Program-made: the position numbers and the translations under genes
Shown here: positions 8,419 to 17,214 of the stretch, piece after piece
How the letters are laid out: each line of letters begins with the position of its first letter
Numbering within the stretch: the first letter of the stretch is position 1
Origin: Clostridium cellulovorans 743B
Lineage (GTDB): Bacteria; Bacillota; Clostridia; Clostridiales; Clostridiaceae
DNA length: 64,000 bases
Assembly (NCBI RefSeq): GCF_000145275.1
Contig: NC_014393.1
Location: 620,001-684,000 of the forward strand
Reading direction: 5' to 3'
Notes under the pieces: model-generated
Seen by the model: the letters and a program-made list of their open reading frames with translations, nothing else
Told to the model about the DNA's origin: nothing
The model's database searches: none

Positions 8419-8811
8419 TTATTATTCCTCCTTCAAATAAATATTATTGAATCATAGGTATAATATAACATAAAAACATTATTAATACATTAATGCGATG
8501 GTAATAATTTTCTATATATATTAAGGTTAACTGCAAGATTGGTGGCCATAGTTGGGTATAATATTATTTAAGTTACACAGTTTTTTTAGATTATATTGAA
8601 CCGAATATATTTATGAACTGATGAAAAGTTTACTTGTATGTAAACTTTAAGAATAATGTTGATAGTATGTTAATAAATTAAATGAACAAGCTAAAAGGTG
8701 GCTATATATAGTCCTGTGGTAGCCATACAAAGTAAGTGAAATAATCGAAGCTATAATGGGAAAAATATAGAAAAGTAGCAATAAAAGCCTTAAAATAGAC
8801 TACAAAAAATA
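8419..8811. other. Intergenic stretch without a supported gene
   Basis: No credible coding frame was seen. A modest hairpin GTGGCTA / TAGCCA lies near 8700-8726. The stretch separates the divergent DJ-1/PfpI and htpG genes and should contain the promoter of the former. Confidence 0.5.
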
Positions 8812-8840
8812 TTGACCTTAATTTCAAAATATGATATATA
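8812..8840 (+). promoter_or_regulatory. Vegetative promoter of htpG
   Basis: TTGACC (8812-8817) and TATATA (8835-8840) are separated by 17 bases, a good SigA-type arrangement. The CIRCE operator begins 13 bases downstream, at the expected start of transcription. Confidence 0.75.
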
Positions 8841-8852
8841 AAAACTATGGTG

Positions 8853-8879
8853 TTAGCACTCAGCGATTAGGAGTGCTAA
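8853..8879 (+). promoter_or_regulatory. CIRCE operator (HrcA binding site)
   Basis: TTAGCACTC, nine bases, then GAGTGCTAA is an exact match to the CIRCE consensus. HrcA binds CIRCE in Firmicutes and represses chaperone genes until heat stress. Its place just after the -10 box and before htpG means htpG is in the HrcA regulon here, unlike Bacillus subtilis, where htpG is not HrcA-controlled. Confidence 0.95.
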
Positions 8880-8909
8880 CAAAAGAAGCTTGAAGGGAGA
8901 ATTTATATT

Positions 8910-10790
8910 ATGGAGACAAAACAATTTAAAGCTGAGTCTAAGAGACTTCTTGATCTTATGATTAATTCAATTTACACACATAGGGAGATTTTTTTAAGAG
9001 AGCTCATTTCGAATGCTAGTGATGCAATTGATAAGATTTACTATAAAGCTTTAACAGATGAATCAGTGAGCTTTGATAAAGAAAACTACTATATAAGAGT
9101 AGAAGCGGATAGAGAAAATAGAATACTTAAGATTTCCGATACTGGTATAGGTATGACAAAAGAAGACCTTGACGAGAACCTTGGAGTTATTGCAAAAAGT
9201 GGCTCTTTAAAATTTAAAAAGGAAAATGAACTTAAAGATGGTTACGATATAATAGGACAATTTGGTGTTGGTTTTTATTCTGCATTTATGGTAGCGGAAA
9301 CTGTAACTGTAGTAAGTAAAGCTTTTGGAAGTGATAGCGCTTATAAATGGGAATCTCAAGGGGTTGATGGATATACTATAGAAGCTTGCGAAAAAGATAC
9401 CGTAGGAACAGAAATAACTCTTAAAATTAAAGCTAATACAGAGGATGAAAACTATGATGAATATCTAGAAGAATATAGATTAAAATCTATAATTAAAAAA
9501 TACTCTGATTTTATAAGATACCCAATCAAGATGGAAGTAACTAAGAATAGATTAAAAGAAGGCTCTGATAAAGAATATGAAGAATACAAAGAAGAGCAAA
9601 CTGTAAACAGCATGGTTCCAATATGGAAAAAAAATAAGAATGAATTAAAGGATGAAGATTACGATAGCTTCTATTCTGAAAAACACTATGGTTTTGATAA
9701 ACCACTAAAACATATTCATATAAGTGTTGATGGAGCTGTAAGTTATAATGCAATCTTATACATCCCAGAAAAAATGCCATATGATTTCTACACAAAAGAA
9801 TATGAAAAGGGCTTAGAACTTTATTCAAATGGCGTTATGATTATGAATAAATGTGGAGAATTAATTCCTGATTACTTTGGTTTTGTAAAAGGAATAGTTG
9901 ATTCAGAAGATTTATCTCTTAACATTTCTAGAGAAATTCTTCAACATGATAGACAATTAAAATTAATAGCTAAAAACATAAAGACTAAGATTAAGAATGA
10001 ATTAGAAGATATGATTAAAAACGAAAGAGAAAGCTATGAAAAGTTCTTTGAATCTTTCGGAAGACAATTAAAATATGGTATCTATAGCGATTTTGGAAGC
10101 AATAAAGAAGTATTACAAGACTTATTATTGTTCTATTCTTCAAAAGAAAAGAAGATGGTTTCCTTAGAAGAATATGTTTCTAGAATGCCAGAAGATCAAA
10201 AGTATATTTACTATGCTACAGGAGAATCAGTTGAAAGAATTGAAAAGCTTCCACAAACAGAAGTTGTATTAGATAAAGGTTATGAAATTTTATACTTTAC
10301 TGATGATGTAGATGAATTTGCAATAAAGATGATAATGCAATATAAAGAAAAAGAATTTAAATCAGTTTCAAGTGGTGATTTAGGTATAGAGCCAGAAGAA
10401 AATGATAAAACTTCTGAAGCTGAAGAAAAAGAAAGTAAAGAACTATTTGATAGCATGAAAGAAATTCTATCAGATAAAATTAAGGCTGTAAGATCATCGA
10501 AAAGGCTAAAAAATCATCCAGTATGTTTAACTAACGATGGTGACCTTTCTATTGAAATGGAAAAAGTTCTAAATGCTATGCCTAATAGTGAACATGTAAA
10601 AGCAGATAAAATACTTGAAATAAATATAAATCATGATGTATTTAAGGCATTAAAAGAAGCAAACGAAAATGATAAGGATAAGTTAGAACTATATACAAAT
10701 TTACTATATAATCAAGCACTTCTTATTGAAGGATTACCAATAAATGACCCAGTAGAGTTTACAAATAACATTTGCAAAATAATGAAATAA
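8910..10790 (+). CDS. htpG: Molecular chaperone HtpG (Hsp90)
   Basis: This protein of 626 residues is full length for bacterial Hsp90. The N-terminal GHKL ATPase carries LRELISNASDAIDK (Asn for Mg-ATP), DTGIGM and GQFGVGFYSAFM. A middle domain follows with the arginine of SLNISREILQ, and a C-terminal dimerisation domain completes it. It refolds client proteins in the cytoplasm in an ATP-driven cycle. GAAGGGAG lies before the ATG. Expression should be heat-inducible through the upstream CIRCE. It is monocistronic, with a terminator about 130 bases downstream. Confidence 0.97.
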   Translation: METKQFKAESKRLLDLMINSIYTHREIFLRELISNASDAIDKIYYKALTDESVSFDKENYYIRVEADRENRILKISDTGIGMTKEDLDENLGVIAKSGSLKFKKENELKDGYDIIGQFGVGFYSAFMVAETVTVVSKAFGSDSAYKWESQGVDGYTIEACEKDTVGTEITLKIKANTEDENYDEYLEEYRLKSIIKKYSDFIRYPIKMEVTKNRLKEGSDKEYEEYKEEQTVNSMVPIWKKNKNELKDEDYDSFYSEKHYGFDKPLKHIHISVDGAVSYNAILYIPEKMPYDFYTKEYEKGLELYSNGVMIMNKCGELIPDYFGFVKGIVDSEDLSLNISREILQHDRQLKLIAKNIKTKIKNELEDMIKNERESYEKFFESFGRQLKYGIYSDFGSNKEVLQDLLLFYSSKEKKMVSLEEYVSRMPEDQKYIYYATGESVERIEKLPQTEVVLDKGYEILYFTDDVDEFAIKMIMQYKEKEFKSVSSGDLGIEPEENDKTSEAEEKESKELFDSMKEILSDKIKAVRSSKRLKNHPVCLTNDGDLSIEMEKVLNAMPNSEHVKADKILEININHDVFKALKEANENDKDKLELYTNLLYNQALLIEGLPINDPVEFTNNICKIMK

Positions 10791-10919
10791 AGAAGCTTGT
10801 ATTGTGTATATGAGGTTACTTACAGTTTTTTATTCTTATAAGTTTATATAGGCTAAAAAAATCTCTTAATGTGTTTTTAAGAATAATGTGATTTTAATTA
10901 AAAAAGTATGTGTAATGAG

Positions 10920-10949
10920 AAAGAATCTTCTTAGGAAGATTCTTTTTTC
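10920..10949 (+). terminator. Terminator downstream of htpG
   Basis: A perfect 10-bp stem AAGAATCTTC / GAAGATTCTT with loop TTAG is followed by a T-run. Confidence 0.85.
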
Positions 10950-11232
10950 TTGCAAAAACTTACAAAAAATTTGGTTTCTGTTTTGAATTATGATAATATT
11001 ATATAATAATATGTTTATAAAAAGTGTAATTTGACTATAAGAAATTTATTTATAATATTTTTTATAAAGCAAGACATCGAATGGGGATAATATCTTAAAG
11101 GAATAAATAGGGGTGTATTTGTAACAATTAAGGAGCAAGTTAAATCACATTTATGGTGTGAATATGGTTCGCTTATGTAGTAATTATCAAGTAAAAGTTT
11201 TTAACATTTAAGGCTAAGGGGATACTATATTT
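10950..11232. other. Leader region of the GGDEF-EAL gene
   Basis: The stretch is AT-rich, with no supported gene. I searched for a c-di-GMP riboswitch core because of the downstream gene and saw none. Confidence 0.4.
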
Positions 11233-13044
11233 ATGGAACAAAATAGCACTAATATGATTGAACGTTATTTGGATGATAAGACTATTCAATTAGAGAGTAA
11301 AAAGTACAGAAAACTTAAGATTTTTATTTCTATTATTCTATTTTTAACCTTCAGTTTTTTACAGAGAAAAGTTAATGGTGTGCCTACTATTAGCGGTATT
11401 TTTGCACAGCTTCAGGTACTGGTCTCTATTTATCTTGCCATCAAGGCATCTAAAGCGAGTTATATTACTGCAGTGTTATTAAATTTGTTTGGAATAAGCC
11501 AAGTTATGATAGCGATATTTTTATTAGGCAATGTGTCTGCAGTGACAGGAGTTATTGTATATTCTTTTAATATTATATCTATTACTATTATTTGGGCTTT
11601 ATCAAACCGAAATGTTAAACAATTTAAAAGAGTACTGGATCAAAGGGAAGATATTATAGCCCTTTATGAAGAACTTTCTGCATCAGAGGAAGAGTTACGT
11701 GATCAAAATAGGCAGTTAATGGATTATAATGAAAAGTTAGTTAAACAAGAAGAGGAGCTTACTTTTCTTGCTCATTATGATACCTTATCAGGTTTACCTA
11801 ACCGAAAAATGATTAAGGATACATTAGAGAAAATCCGAAAAAATGCACTGGAAAACGAAAGTTCATTTGCTGTTGTACTTATTGATCTAGATGATTTTAA
11901 AAAAATAAATGATACTATGGGACATCATATTGGAGATACGCTACTTCAAGCTGTAGCAGAAAGGTTGATTCCATTTGTTAAAGAAGAGGATATACTTGGT
12001 AGAATGGGGGGCGACGAGTTTGCTTTAGTTATTCAATCACAGTATAAGGAAGATATTTTTCAATACTTGGAACAGCTAAGAAATAATTTAAATCAGGATT
12101 TTAACATAGATGGTAATAGAGTTCGTACTTGTGCAAGTTTTGGGGTAGCATTATTTCCACAAGACAGCACTGATGACGATGAACTTATGAAATATGCAGA
12201 TACTGCTATGTATAAAGTAAAAGCCACTGGAAAAAACAATATTTGCTTTTTTAAGAAAGAAATGAATGATGAAGTTCTGGAAAGAACGGAATTTGAAAAA
12301 AGATTATTAACAGCAATGGAAGAAGATGAACTATTTTTAGTTTTCCAACCTCAATACCGACTAGATCCTCTTGAATTAAGGGGTTTTGAAGTTTTGGTTA
12401 GATGGAAATCTCCTGATATGGGAATGGTAAGTCCTATGAAATTCATACCTTTAGCTGAAGAGATGGGCCTCATTGTAAAAATGGGAGAATGGATATTAAG
12501 GACTGCATGCAAAAAATTTAAAGCACTTAAGGATAAGTATTCTTTAGATTCAATGATATCTGTTAATATTTCCGCAGTTCAAATACAAGATGAATTTTTT
12601 GTTGACATAGTAAAAAGTGCTTTAGAGGAATCGGGACTCGAAGGCAAATATTTAGAATTAGAGATTACAGAATCCGTTTTAATAGAATCTATTGATAAGG
12701 TAATAGGAGTATTTGAAGAATTGAAGAAATTGGGAGTTCATATTGCTTTAGATGATTTTGGGACAGGTTATTCTTCATTAAGTTATTTACAGAGGTTGCC
12801 TATTGATACTTTAAAGATTGATAAATCTTTTTTAAATCACCAGAATACTAGTGATGAAAACAAAGATATCATTGGTGGCATAATCTTTCTTATGCATAGA
12901 ATGGGTATTTACGTGATAATGGAAGGGGTAGAGGAAGAGTTTCAGTTAAATTATCTTAAGCATAGACAGTGTGATTGTATCCAAGGATTTTTATTAGGAA
13001 AACCCTTAGATGAGCCTACTGTTGAGGAACTTCTAAAAAAGTAA
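11233..13044 (+). CDS. Membrane-bound GGDEF-EAL c-di-GMP enzyme
   Basis: This 603-residue protein has about four to five hydrophobic segments between residues 28 and 140, a coiled coil near 138-182, a GGDEF domain (about 185-345) and an EAL domain (about 355-600). The cyclase motif GRMGGDEF is intact. The product-inhibition RXXD site reads KEED, so feedback control is doubtful. The EAL residues are present: EVLVRW, EITESVL, DDFGTGYSS, K in LKIDKSF and E in EGVEEE. Both synthesis and breakdown of c-di-GMP are therefore possible, and which dominates is unknown. No periplasmic sensor loop of size is seen, so the membrane segments themselves may sense. Confidence 0.92.
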   Translation: MEQNSTNMIERYLDDKTIQLESKKYRKLKIFISIILFLTFSFLQRKVNGVPTISGIFAQLQVLVSIYLAIKASKASYITAVLLNLFGISQVMIAIFLLGNVSAVTGVIVYSFNIISITIIWALSNRNVKQFKRVLDQREDIIALYEELSASEEELRDQNRQLMDYNEKLVKQEEELTFLAHYDTLSGLPNRKMIKDTLEKIRKNALENESSFAVVLIDLDDFKKINDTMGHHIGDTLLQAVAERLIPFVKEEDILGRMGGDEFALVIQSQYKEDIFQYLEQLRNNLNQDFNIDGNRVRTCASFGVALFPQDSTDDDELMKYADTAMYKVKATGKNNICFFKKEMNDEVLERTEFEKRLLTAMEEDELFLVFQPQYRLDPLELRGFEVLVRWKSPDMGMVSPMKFIPLAEEMGLIVKMGEWILRTACKKFKALKDKYSLDSMISVNISAVQIQDEFFVDIVKSALEESGLEGKYLELEITESVLIESIDKVIGVFEELKKLGVHIALDDFGTGYSSLSYLQRLPIDTLKIDKSFLNHQNTSDENKDIIGGIIFLMHRMGIYVIMEGVEEEFQLNYLKHRQCDCIQGFLLGKPLDEPTVEELLKK

Positions 13045-13217
13045 ATTAAAATTTCATGATATACTCATTTATAGATGTTGTGATTAAATATATATTATTT
13101 TATCAACTGTATATATTTAATGCACAAACATTGTTGGAAATTATATATGAGAAAAGTTGAATAGTTTAAAATAGAACTATTCAATTTTTTATATAGGTTT
13201 TTGTGAGGGTGAATTAT

Positions 13218-13685
13218 ATGAGAAGTTCAGTTGTAATTGAAACAATAATAGGTAAAATTGTGATAACAGAAGAAAATCATACTATAACAAATGTAGATTT
13301 GTATAGAGATGCAGTTATTGAAAATTTTTTTCAGAAGGAAACACCGTTGCTAAAAAAAGCAGTAAAGCAGCTAGAGGATTATTTTAAAGGGACACTAAAA
13401 GAATTTGATTTACCACTTGCACCGAATGGGACAAAATTTCAACAAAGTGTTTGGCGTGCTTTGCAAGATATTCCTTATGGAGAAACAAAAAGCTATGGAG
13501 AGGTTGCAAGGAGCATCGGAAATCCAAAGGCTGCTAGAGCTGTAGGAATGGCTAATAACAGGAACCCTATTGCGATTTTTATACCATGTCATCGAGTTAT
13601 TGGAGTAAATGGAAAGCTTGTGGGATATGGTGGAGGGATTGATATAAAAGAGATACTTTTGGGACTGGAAAAAAGTGTTAAATAG
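13218..13685 (+). CDS. ogt: Methylated-DNA--protein-cysteine S-methyltransferase
   Basis: This is a 155-residue suicide DNA repair protein. The acceptor cysteine sits in FIPCHRVIG near residue 122, preceded by the conserved NNRNP and by the DNA-binding SYGEVARSIGNPKAARAVG helix-turn-helix. It removes alkyl groups from O6 of guanine. A GTG at 13203 could start five codons earlier, but GAGGGTGA lies five bases before the ATG at 13218. The gene has its own terminator. The symbol ogt is used for the general class; ada-type regulatory domains are absent. Confidence 0.93.
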   Translation: MRSSVVIETIIGKIVITEENHTITNVDLYRDAVIENFFQKETPLLKKAVKQLEDYFKGTLKEFDLPLAPNGTKFQQSVWRALQDIPYGETKSYGEVARSIGNPKAARAVGMANNRNPIAIFIPCHRVIGVNGKLVGYGGGIDIKEILLGLEKSVK

Positions 13686-13700
13686 CGTTATAATTATAGT

Positions 13701-13726
13701 ACCATGCTATGCATGGTTTTTCTTTT
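13701..13726 (+). terminator. Terminator after the methyltransferase gene
   Basis: ACCATGC / GCATGGT with loop TAT is followed by TTTTCTTTT. Confidence 0.8.
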
Positions 13727-13904
13727 ATTATTATATGGAAAAATATGTATAAAGCCGTGGTGTAAAATTCAAATTATATTTTAGTCTAGAAAACTTTAGT
13801 ATAGTGTTGAGACAGATTTCAATGATTAGACTGGGCTTGCAGAAGAAATGATTGAAGGAAACAAATTTTAGAAAAAAATTTTTGAAGATTTTTTATGAAA
13901 ACAA

Positions 13905-13933
13905 TTGCAGTTTTTTTTATCCTATGATATTAT
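13905..13933 (+). promoter_or_regulatory. Promoter of the maltodextrin transport operon
   Basis: TTGCAG (13905-13910) and TATTAT (13928-13933) are 17 bases apart. Two LacI-like operators lie immediately downstream, so a bound repressor would block initiation. Confidence 0.65.
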
Positions 13934-13941
13934 GATTTCAA

Positions 13942-13976
13942 GGTTATCGAAAACGATACCGACAACGTTACCGAAA
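13942..13976 (+). promoter_or_regulatory. Tandem LacI-type operators
   Basis: GGTTATCGAAAACGATACC (13942-13960) is an imperfect palindrome. It is followed directly by a second element centred on AACGTT at 13964-13969, with ACC/CCG flanks. LacI/MalR-family regulators bind palindromes of this sort with a central CG or TCG...CGA core. Two LacI genes lie downstream in the same locus. Confidence 0.6.
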
Positions 13977-14038
13977 AGTTTTATAATCTTAAAACATAAT
14001 TAGGTAGACAATAATAAAAATAGGGAGAAGGGTTTAAT

Positions 14039-15385
14039 ATGAAAAAGAAGTTACTTAGTGTAGTATTAAGTTTATCAATGATCTCAACTTTTATGGTTGG
14101 ATGTGGAAGCAAGGAAAAAGCTTCTAACAATAACGAAATATATTTTTTAAACTTTAAACCAGAAATAGCTGAAACATATAAAGCTATAGCAAAAGATTAT
14201 GAGGCAGAAACTGGAGTTAAGGTTAAGGTAGTTACAGCAGCTAGTGGTACTTATGAGACAACCTTAAAATCAGAGATAGCTAAATCCGATGCTCCAACAA
14301 TTTTTCAAATTAACGGACCAGTTGGTTATGAATCTTGGAAAGATTACTGTGCTGATTTAAGTAGTTCAAAACTTTATAGCTATTTATCAGATAAAAGTTT
14401 AGCTATAAAGAGTGGAGATGGCGTTTACGGTATACCATATGTTGTGGAAGGTTACGGAATAATATATAACGACGCTATAATGAAAAAATATTTTGAATTA
14501 AGTGATAAAGCAGTTTCTATAAAGTCAACAAGTGAAATCAATAACTTTGATATCTTAAAGAAGGTTATTGAAGATATGACAGCAAAGAAAGATAAATTAG
14601 GAATAAAGGGAGTATTTGCATCTACATCATTGGGTGCAGGAGAGCAATGGAGATGGCAAACACATTTAGCAAACATGCCATTATACTATGAATTTAAGGA
14701 TAACAAAAATTTTGATAATACAATTTTAGCTGGATTGGATTCAAAAGAAATTAAATTCTCATATGAAGAAAATTATAAAAACATATTTGATTTATATATA
14801 AATAACTCAGCTACAGATAAGCCTCTTTTAGGAAGTAAATCTGTAAGTGATTCAATGGCAGAATTTGCTCTTGGAAATGTGGCTATGGTGCAAAATGGTA
14901 ATTGGGCTTGGTCACAAATTAAAGGTGTAAGCGGGAATACTGTACAAGAAAATGATATAAAATACTTACCAATATATACTGGGGTTAAAGGTGAAGAAAA
15001 ACAAGGCTTATGTATAGGTACAGAAAATTACTTTGCAATTAATAGTAAAGTGTCAAAAGAAAAGCAAGATGCTTCAGTTGCATTTTTAGAATGGTTATTC
15101 TCAAGTGAGAAAGGTAAGAAGTATATAACTAAAGATTTAGGTTTCATAGCTCCATTTAATACATTTACTGATGCTGAAAGACCAGAAGATCCTCTAGCAA
15201 AAGAAGTATCTGCTTGGATGCAAAAAGATGTTACTTCAGTTCCATGGACATTTGCAGCATTTCCAAGTGAAGATTTCAAAAATAGATTTGGTGACGCTTT
15301 ATTAGAATATGCACAAGGTAGCAAATCTTGGGATGATGTTGTAAAGACTGTACAAGAAACTTGGAAGTCTGAAAAATCAAAATAA
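14039..15385 (+). CDS. ABC transporter sugar-binding lipoprotein (maltodextrin type)
   Basis: This protein of 448 residues has a lipoprotein signal (FMVGC, Cys near residue 22). The mature part has the type I sugar-binding fold, with APTIFQINGP early, YGIPYVVEGYGIIYN in the hinge region, and ENYFAIN and FLEWLFSSEKGKKYI near the end. It is tethered outside the membrane and delivers an oligosaccharide to the two permeases encoded next. The neighbouring MalQ and glycogen phosphorylase point to maltodextrin. A hairpin downstream probably gives it more transcript than the permeases. The substrate is inferred from context only. Confidence 0.87.
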   Translation: MKKKLLSVVLSLSMISTFMVGCGSKEKASNNNEIYFLNFKPEIAETYKAIAKDYEAETGVKVKVVTAASGTYETTLKSEIAKSDAPTIFQINGPVGYESWKDYCADLSSSKLYSYLSDKSLAIKSGDGVYGIPYVVEGYGIIYNDAIMKKYFELSDKAVSIKSTSEINNFDILKKVIEDMTAKKDKLGIKGVFASTSLGAGEQWRWQTHLANMPLYYEFKDNKNFDNTILAGLDSKEIKFSYEENYKNIFDLYINNSATDKPLLGSKSVSDSMAEFALGNVAMVQNGNWAWSQIKGVSGNTVQENDIKYLPIYTGVKGEEKQGLCIGTENYFAINSKVSKEKQDASVAFLEWLFSSEKGKKYITKDLGFIAPFNTFTDAERPEDPLAKEVSAWMQKDVTSVPWTFAAFPSEDFKNRFGDALLEYAQGSKSWDDVVKTVQETWKSEKSK

Positions 15386-15440
15386 TAATATAACTTAAGA
15401 TAAAAAATAGCGGTTTTTAGAGTTAAAAATTAAGCACAAT

Positions 15441-15480
15441 AATGGTAGGTTAGAAAACAATTCTAGCTTACCATTTAAAA
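15441..15480 (+). terminator. Intercistronic hairpin between binding protein and permease genes
   Basis: AATGGTAGGTTAGAA and TTCTAGCTTACCATT form a 15-bp stem with one weak and one mismatched pair and loop AACAA. Only a short TTTAAAA tail follows, so it should act as a partial terminator or 3'-end stabiliser that favours binding-protein mRNA, as is common in binding-protein operons. Confidence 0.55.
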
Positions 15481-15501
15481 ATTAGATTAGGAGAAGATAA
15501 T

Positions 15502-16344
15502 ATGGAAAAAAAATTAAAAAGGTATTTCCCTATTTTTGCCCTCCCAACGATAGTAGCATTTTCCATAGCTTTCTTTATACCATTTGTTTTAGGAATTTAT
15601 TTATCTTTTACAGAATTCACTACAGTGGTAGATGCTAAGTGGGTAGGATTTGAAAATTATTATAAGGCTTTTGTAGATAAGGACTTTTTGAATGCACTTT
15701 GGTTTACTGTTAAGTTTACTGTAATATCTGTTATAGCTATAAATGTATTAGCCTTTTCTTTAGCATTACTACTTACAAGAGGAAAAAAAGGAACAAATGT
15801 ATTTAGAACAGTATTCTTTATGCCTAACTTAATAGGTGGTATCGTACTAGGTTATATATGGCAGTTGATAATAAATGGTGTTTTATATAAATTTGGAGTT
15901 ACTTTAACATACGATGCGAAATATGGTTTTTGGGGATTAGTAATATTAATGAACTGGCAGCTTATAGGATACATGATGATTATCTATATAGCAGGAATTC
16001 AAAATATTCCAAAGGACTTAATCGAAGCAGCAAAAATTGATGGTGCAAATTTATTTACAGTATTAAAAAGTGTTATAGTACCATTAGTTATGCCATCTAT
16101 AACAATATGTTTATTTTTAACTTTATCAAACTCATTTAAGTTATTTGATCAAAACTTGGCATTGACAGCAGGAGCACCATCAAAACAAACAGCGATGCTT
16201 GCTTTAGATATATATAATACTTTCTATGGAAAGGTTGGATATGAGGGTGTAGGCCAAGCAAAAGCAGTTATATTCTTTATCTTAGTAGCAATTATTGCCT
16301 TTGTACAACTTATTATCACTAGAAGCAAGGAGGTTGAAAACTAA
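15502..16344 (+). CDS. Carbohydrate ABC transporter permease, MalF-like
   Basis: This 280-residue inner-membrane protein has six hydrophobic segments and the EAA loop near residues 174-190 (LIEAAKIDGANLFTVLKSV), which docks on the ATPase. The first segment reads FAIFALPT-like and is followed by FVLGIYLSFTEF, typical of family CUT1 MalF/UgpA proteins. Its stop overlaps the start of the next permease by one base, so the pair should be made in equal amounts. GGAGAAG precedes the ATG. No ATPase gene is in this cluster, so a shared MsmX-type ATPase elsewhere is expected. Confidence 0.92.
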   Translation: MEKKLKRYFPIFALPTIVAFSIAFFIPFVLGIYLSFTEFTTVVDAKWVGFENYYKAFVDKDFLNALWFTVKFTVISVIAINVLAFSLALLLTRGKKGTNVFRTVFFMPNLIGGIVLGYIWQLIINGVLYKFGVTLTYDAKYGFWGLVILMNWQLIGYMMIIYIAGIQNIPKDLIEAAKIDGANLFTVLKSVIVPLVMPSITICLFLTLSNSFKLFDQNLALTAGAPSKQTAMLALDIYNTFYGKVGYEGVGQAKAVIFFILVAIIAFVQLIITRSKEVEN

Positions 16345-17177
16345 TGAAAAGCGAAAAGTTAAGAGATAATTTAATATTTGTTACTTTATCAATATTAACC
16401 ATTGTATTTTTATTACCAATACTAATAGTTATTATGAACTCTTTTAAGGGTAAATTTTATATTAGTGAAACCCCTTTTCTTCTACCAAACAGCAGTACAT
16501 TTGTTGGTTTCAGTAATTATATCGAGGGAGTAACTAAAACTGGGTTTGTACAAGCTTTTGGATGGTCAGTATTTATCACTGTGTTCTCTGTTGCAGTAAT
16601 AATTTTATTTACGTCTATGACAGCTTGGTTTATTACAAGAGTTAAGAGTAAATTTACAAGCTTTTTATATTATTTGTTTGCTTTTTCAATGATAGTTCCA
16701 TTCCAAATGGTTATGTTTACAATGACAAAGGTAGCTAATGTGACTCATCTAGATAATCCAGTTGGAATTATTGTAATATATCTAGGTTTTGCTTCTGGAT
16801 TATCAGTATTTATGTTTTCTGGGTTTGTAAAATCTATCCCTCTTGAGATAGAAGAAGCAGCAGTAATTGATGGTTGTAATCCAATACAAACATTTTTCAT
16901 GATAGTATTTCCAGTTTTAAAGCCAACGGCAATAACAGTAGCGATCTTAAATGCTATGTGGATTTGGAACGATTATCTTCTTCCATACTTAATTATAGGT
17001 AATGAATATAAGACAATTCCTATTGCTATTCAATATCTAAAGGGTGGATATGGATCAATAGATATGGGTGCTATGATGGCTGTCCTAGTATTGGCGATTA
17101 TCCCTATTGTAATATTCTATTTTGTTTGTCAGAAACATATAATTGAAGGAGTTGTAGCAGGAGCTGTTAAAGGCTAA
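16344..17177 (+). CDS. Carbohydrate ABC transporter permease, MalG-like
   Basis: This 277-residue protein has six membrane segments. It is the partner of the preceding permease, with the EAA loop at about residues 170-188 (EIEEAAVIDGCNPIQTFF) and the CUT1 hallmark MNSFKG after the first segment. The C-terminus ends in EGVVAGAVKG, the very conserved tail of MalG-type permeases. The start codon overlaps the preceding stop. It forms the translocation channel for the oligosaccharide brought by the lipoprotein encoded first in the operon. Confidence 0.92.
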   Translation: MKSEKLRDNLIFVTLSILTIVFLLPILIVIMNSFKGKFYISETPFLLPNSSTFVGFSNYIEGVTKTGFVQAFGWSVFITVFSVAVIILFTSMTAWFITRVKSKFTSFLYYLFAFSMIVPFQMVMFTMTKVANVTHLDNPVGIIVIYLGFASGLSVFMFSGFVKSIPLEIEEAAVIDGCNPIQTFFMIVFPVLKPTAITVAILNAMWIWNDYLLPYLIIGNEYKTIPIAIQYLKGGYGSIDMGAMMAVLVLAIIPIVIFYFVCQKHIIEGVVAGAVKG

Positions 17178-17214
17178 ATTGAACAGCTTAATCTTGTAAA
17201 AAATGGAGGAAATG

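Noticed and set aside
11000..11232. c-di-GMP riboswitch before the GGDEF-EAL gene
   Set aside because: No GEMM-I or GEMM-II core motif. The same check was negative upstream of the four chemoreceptor genes.
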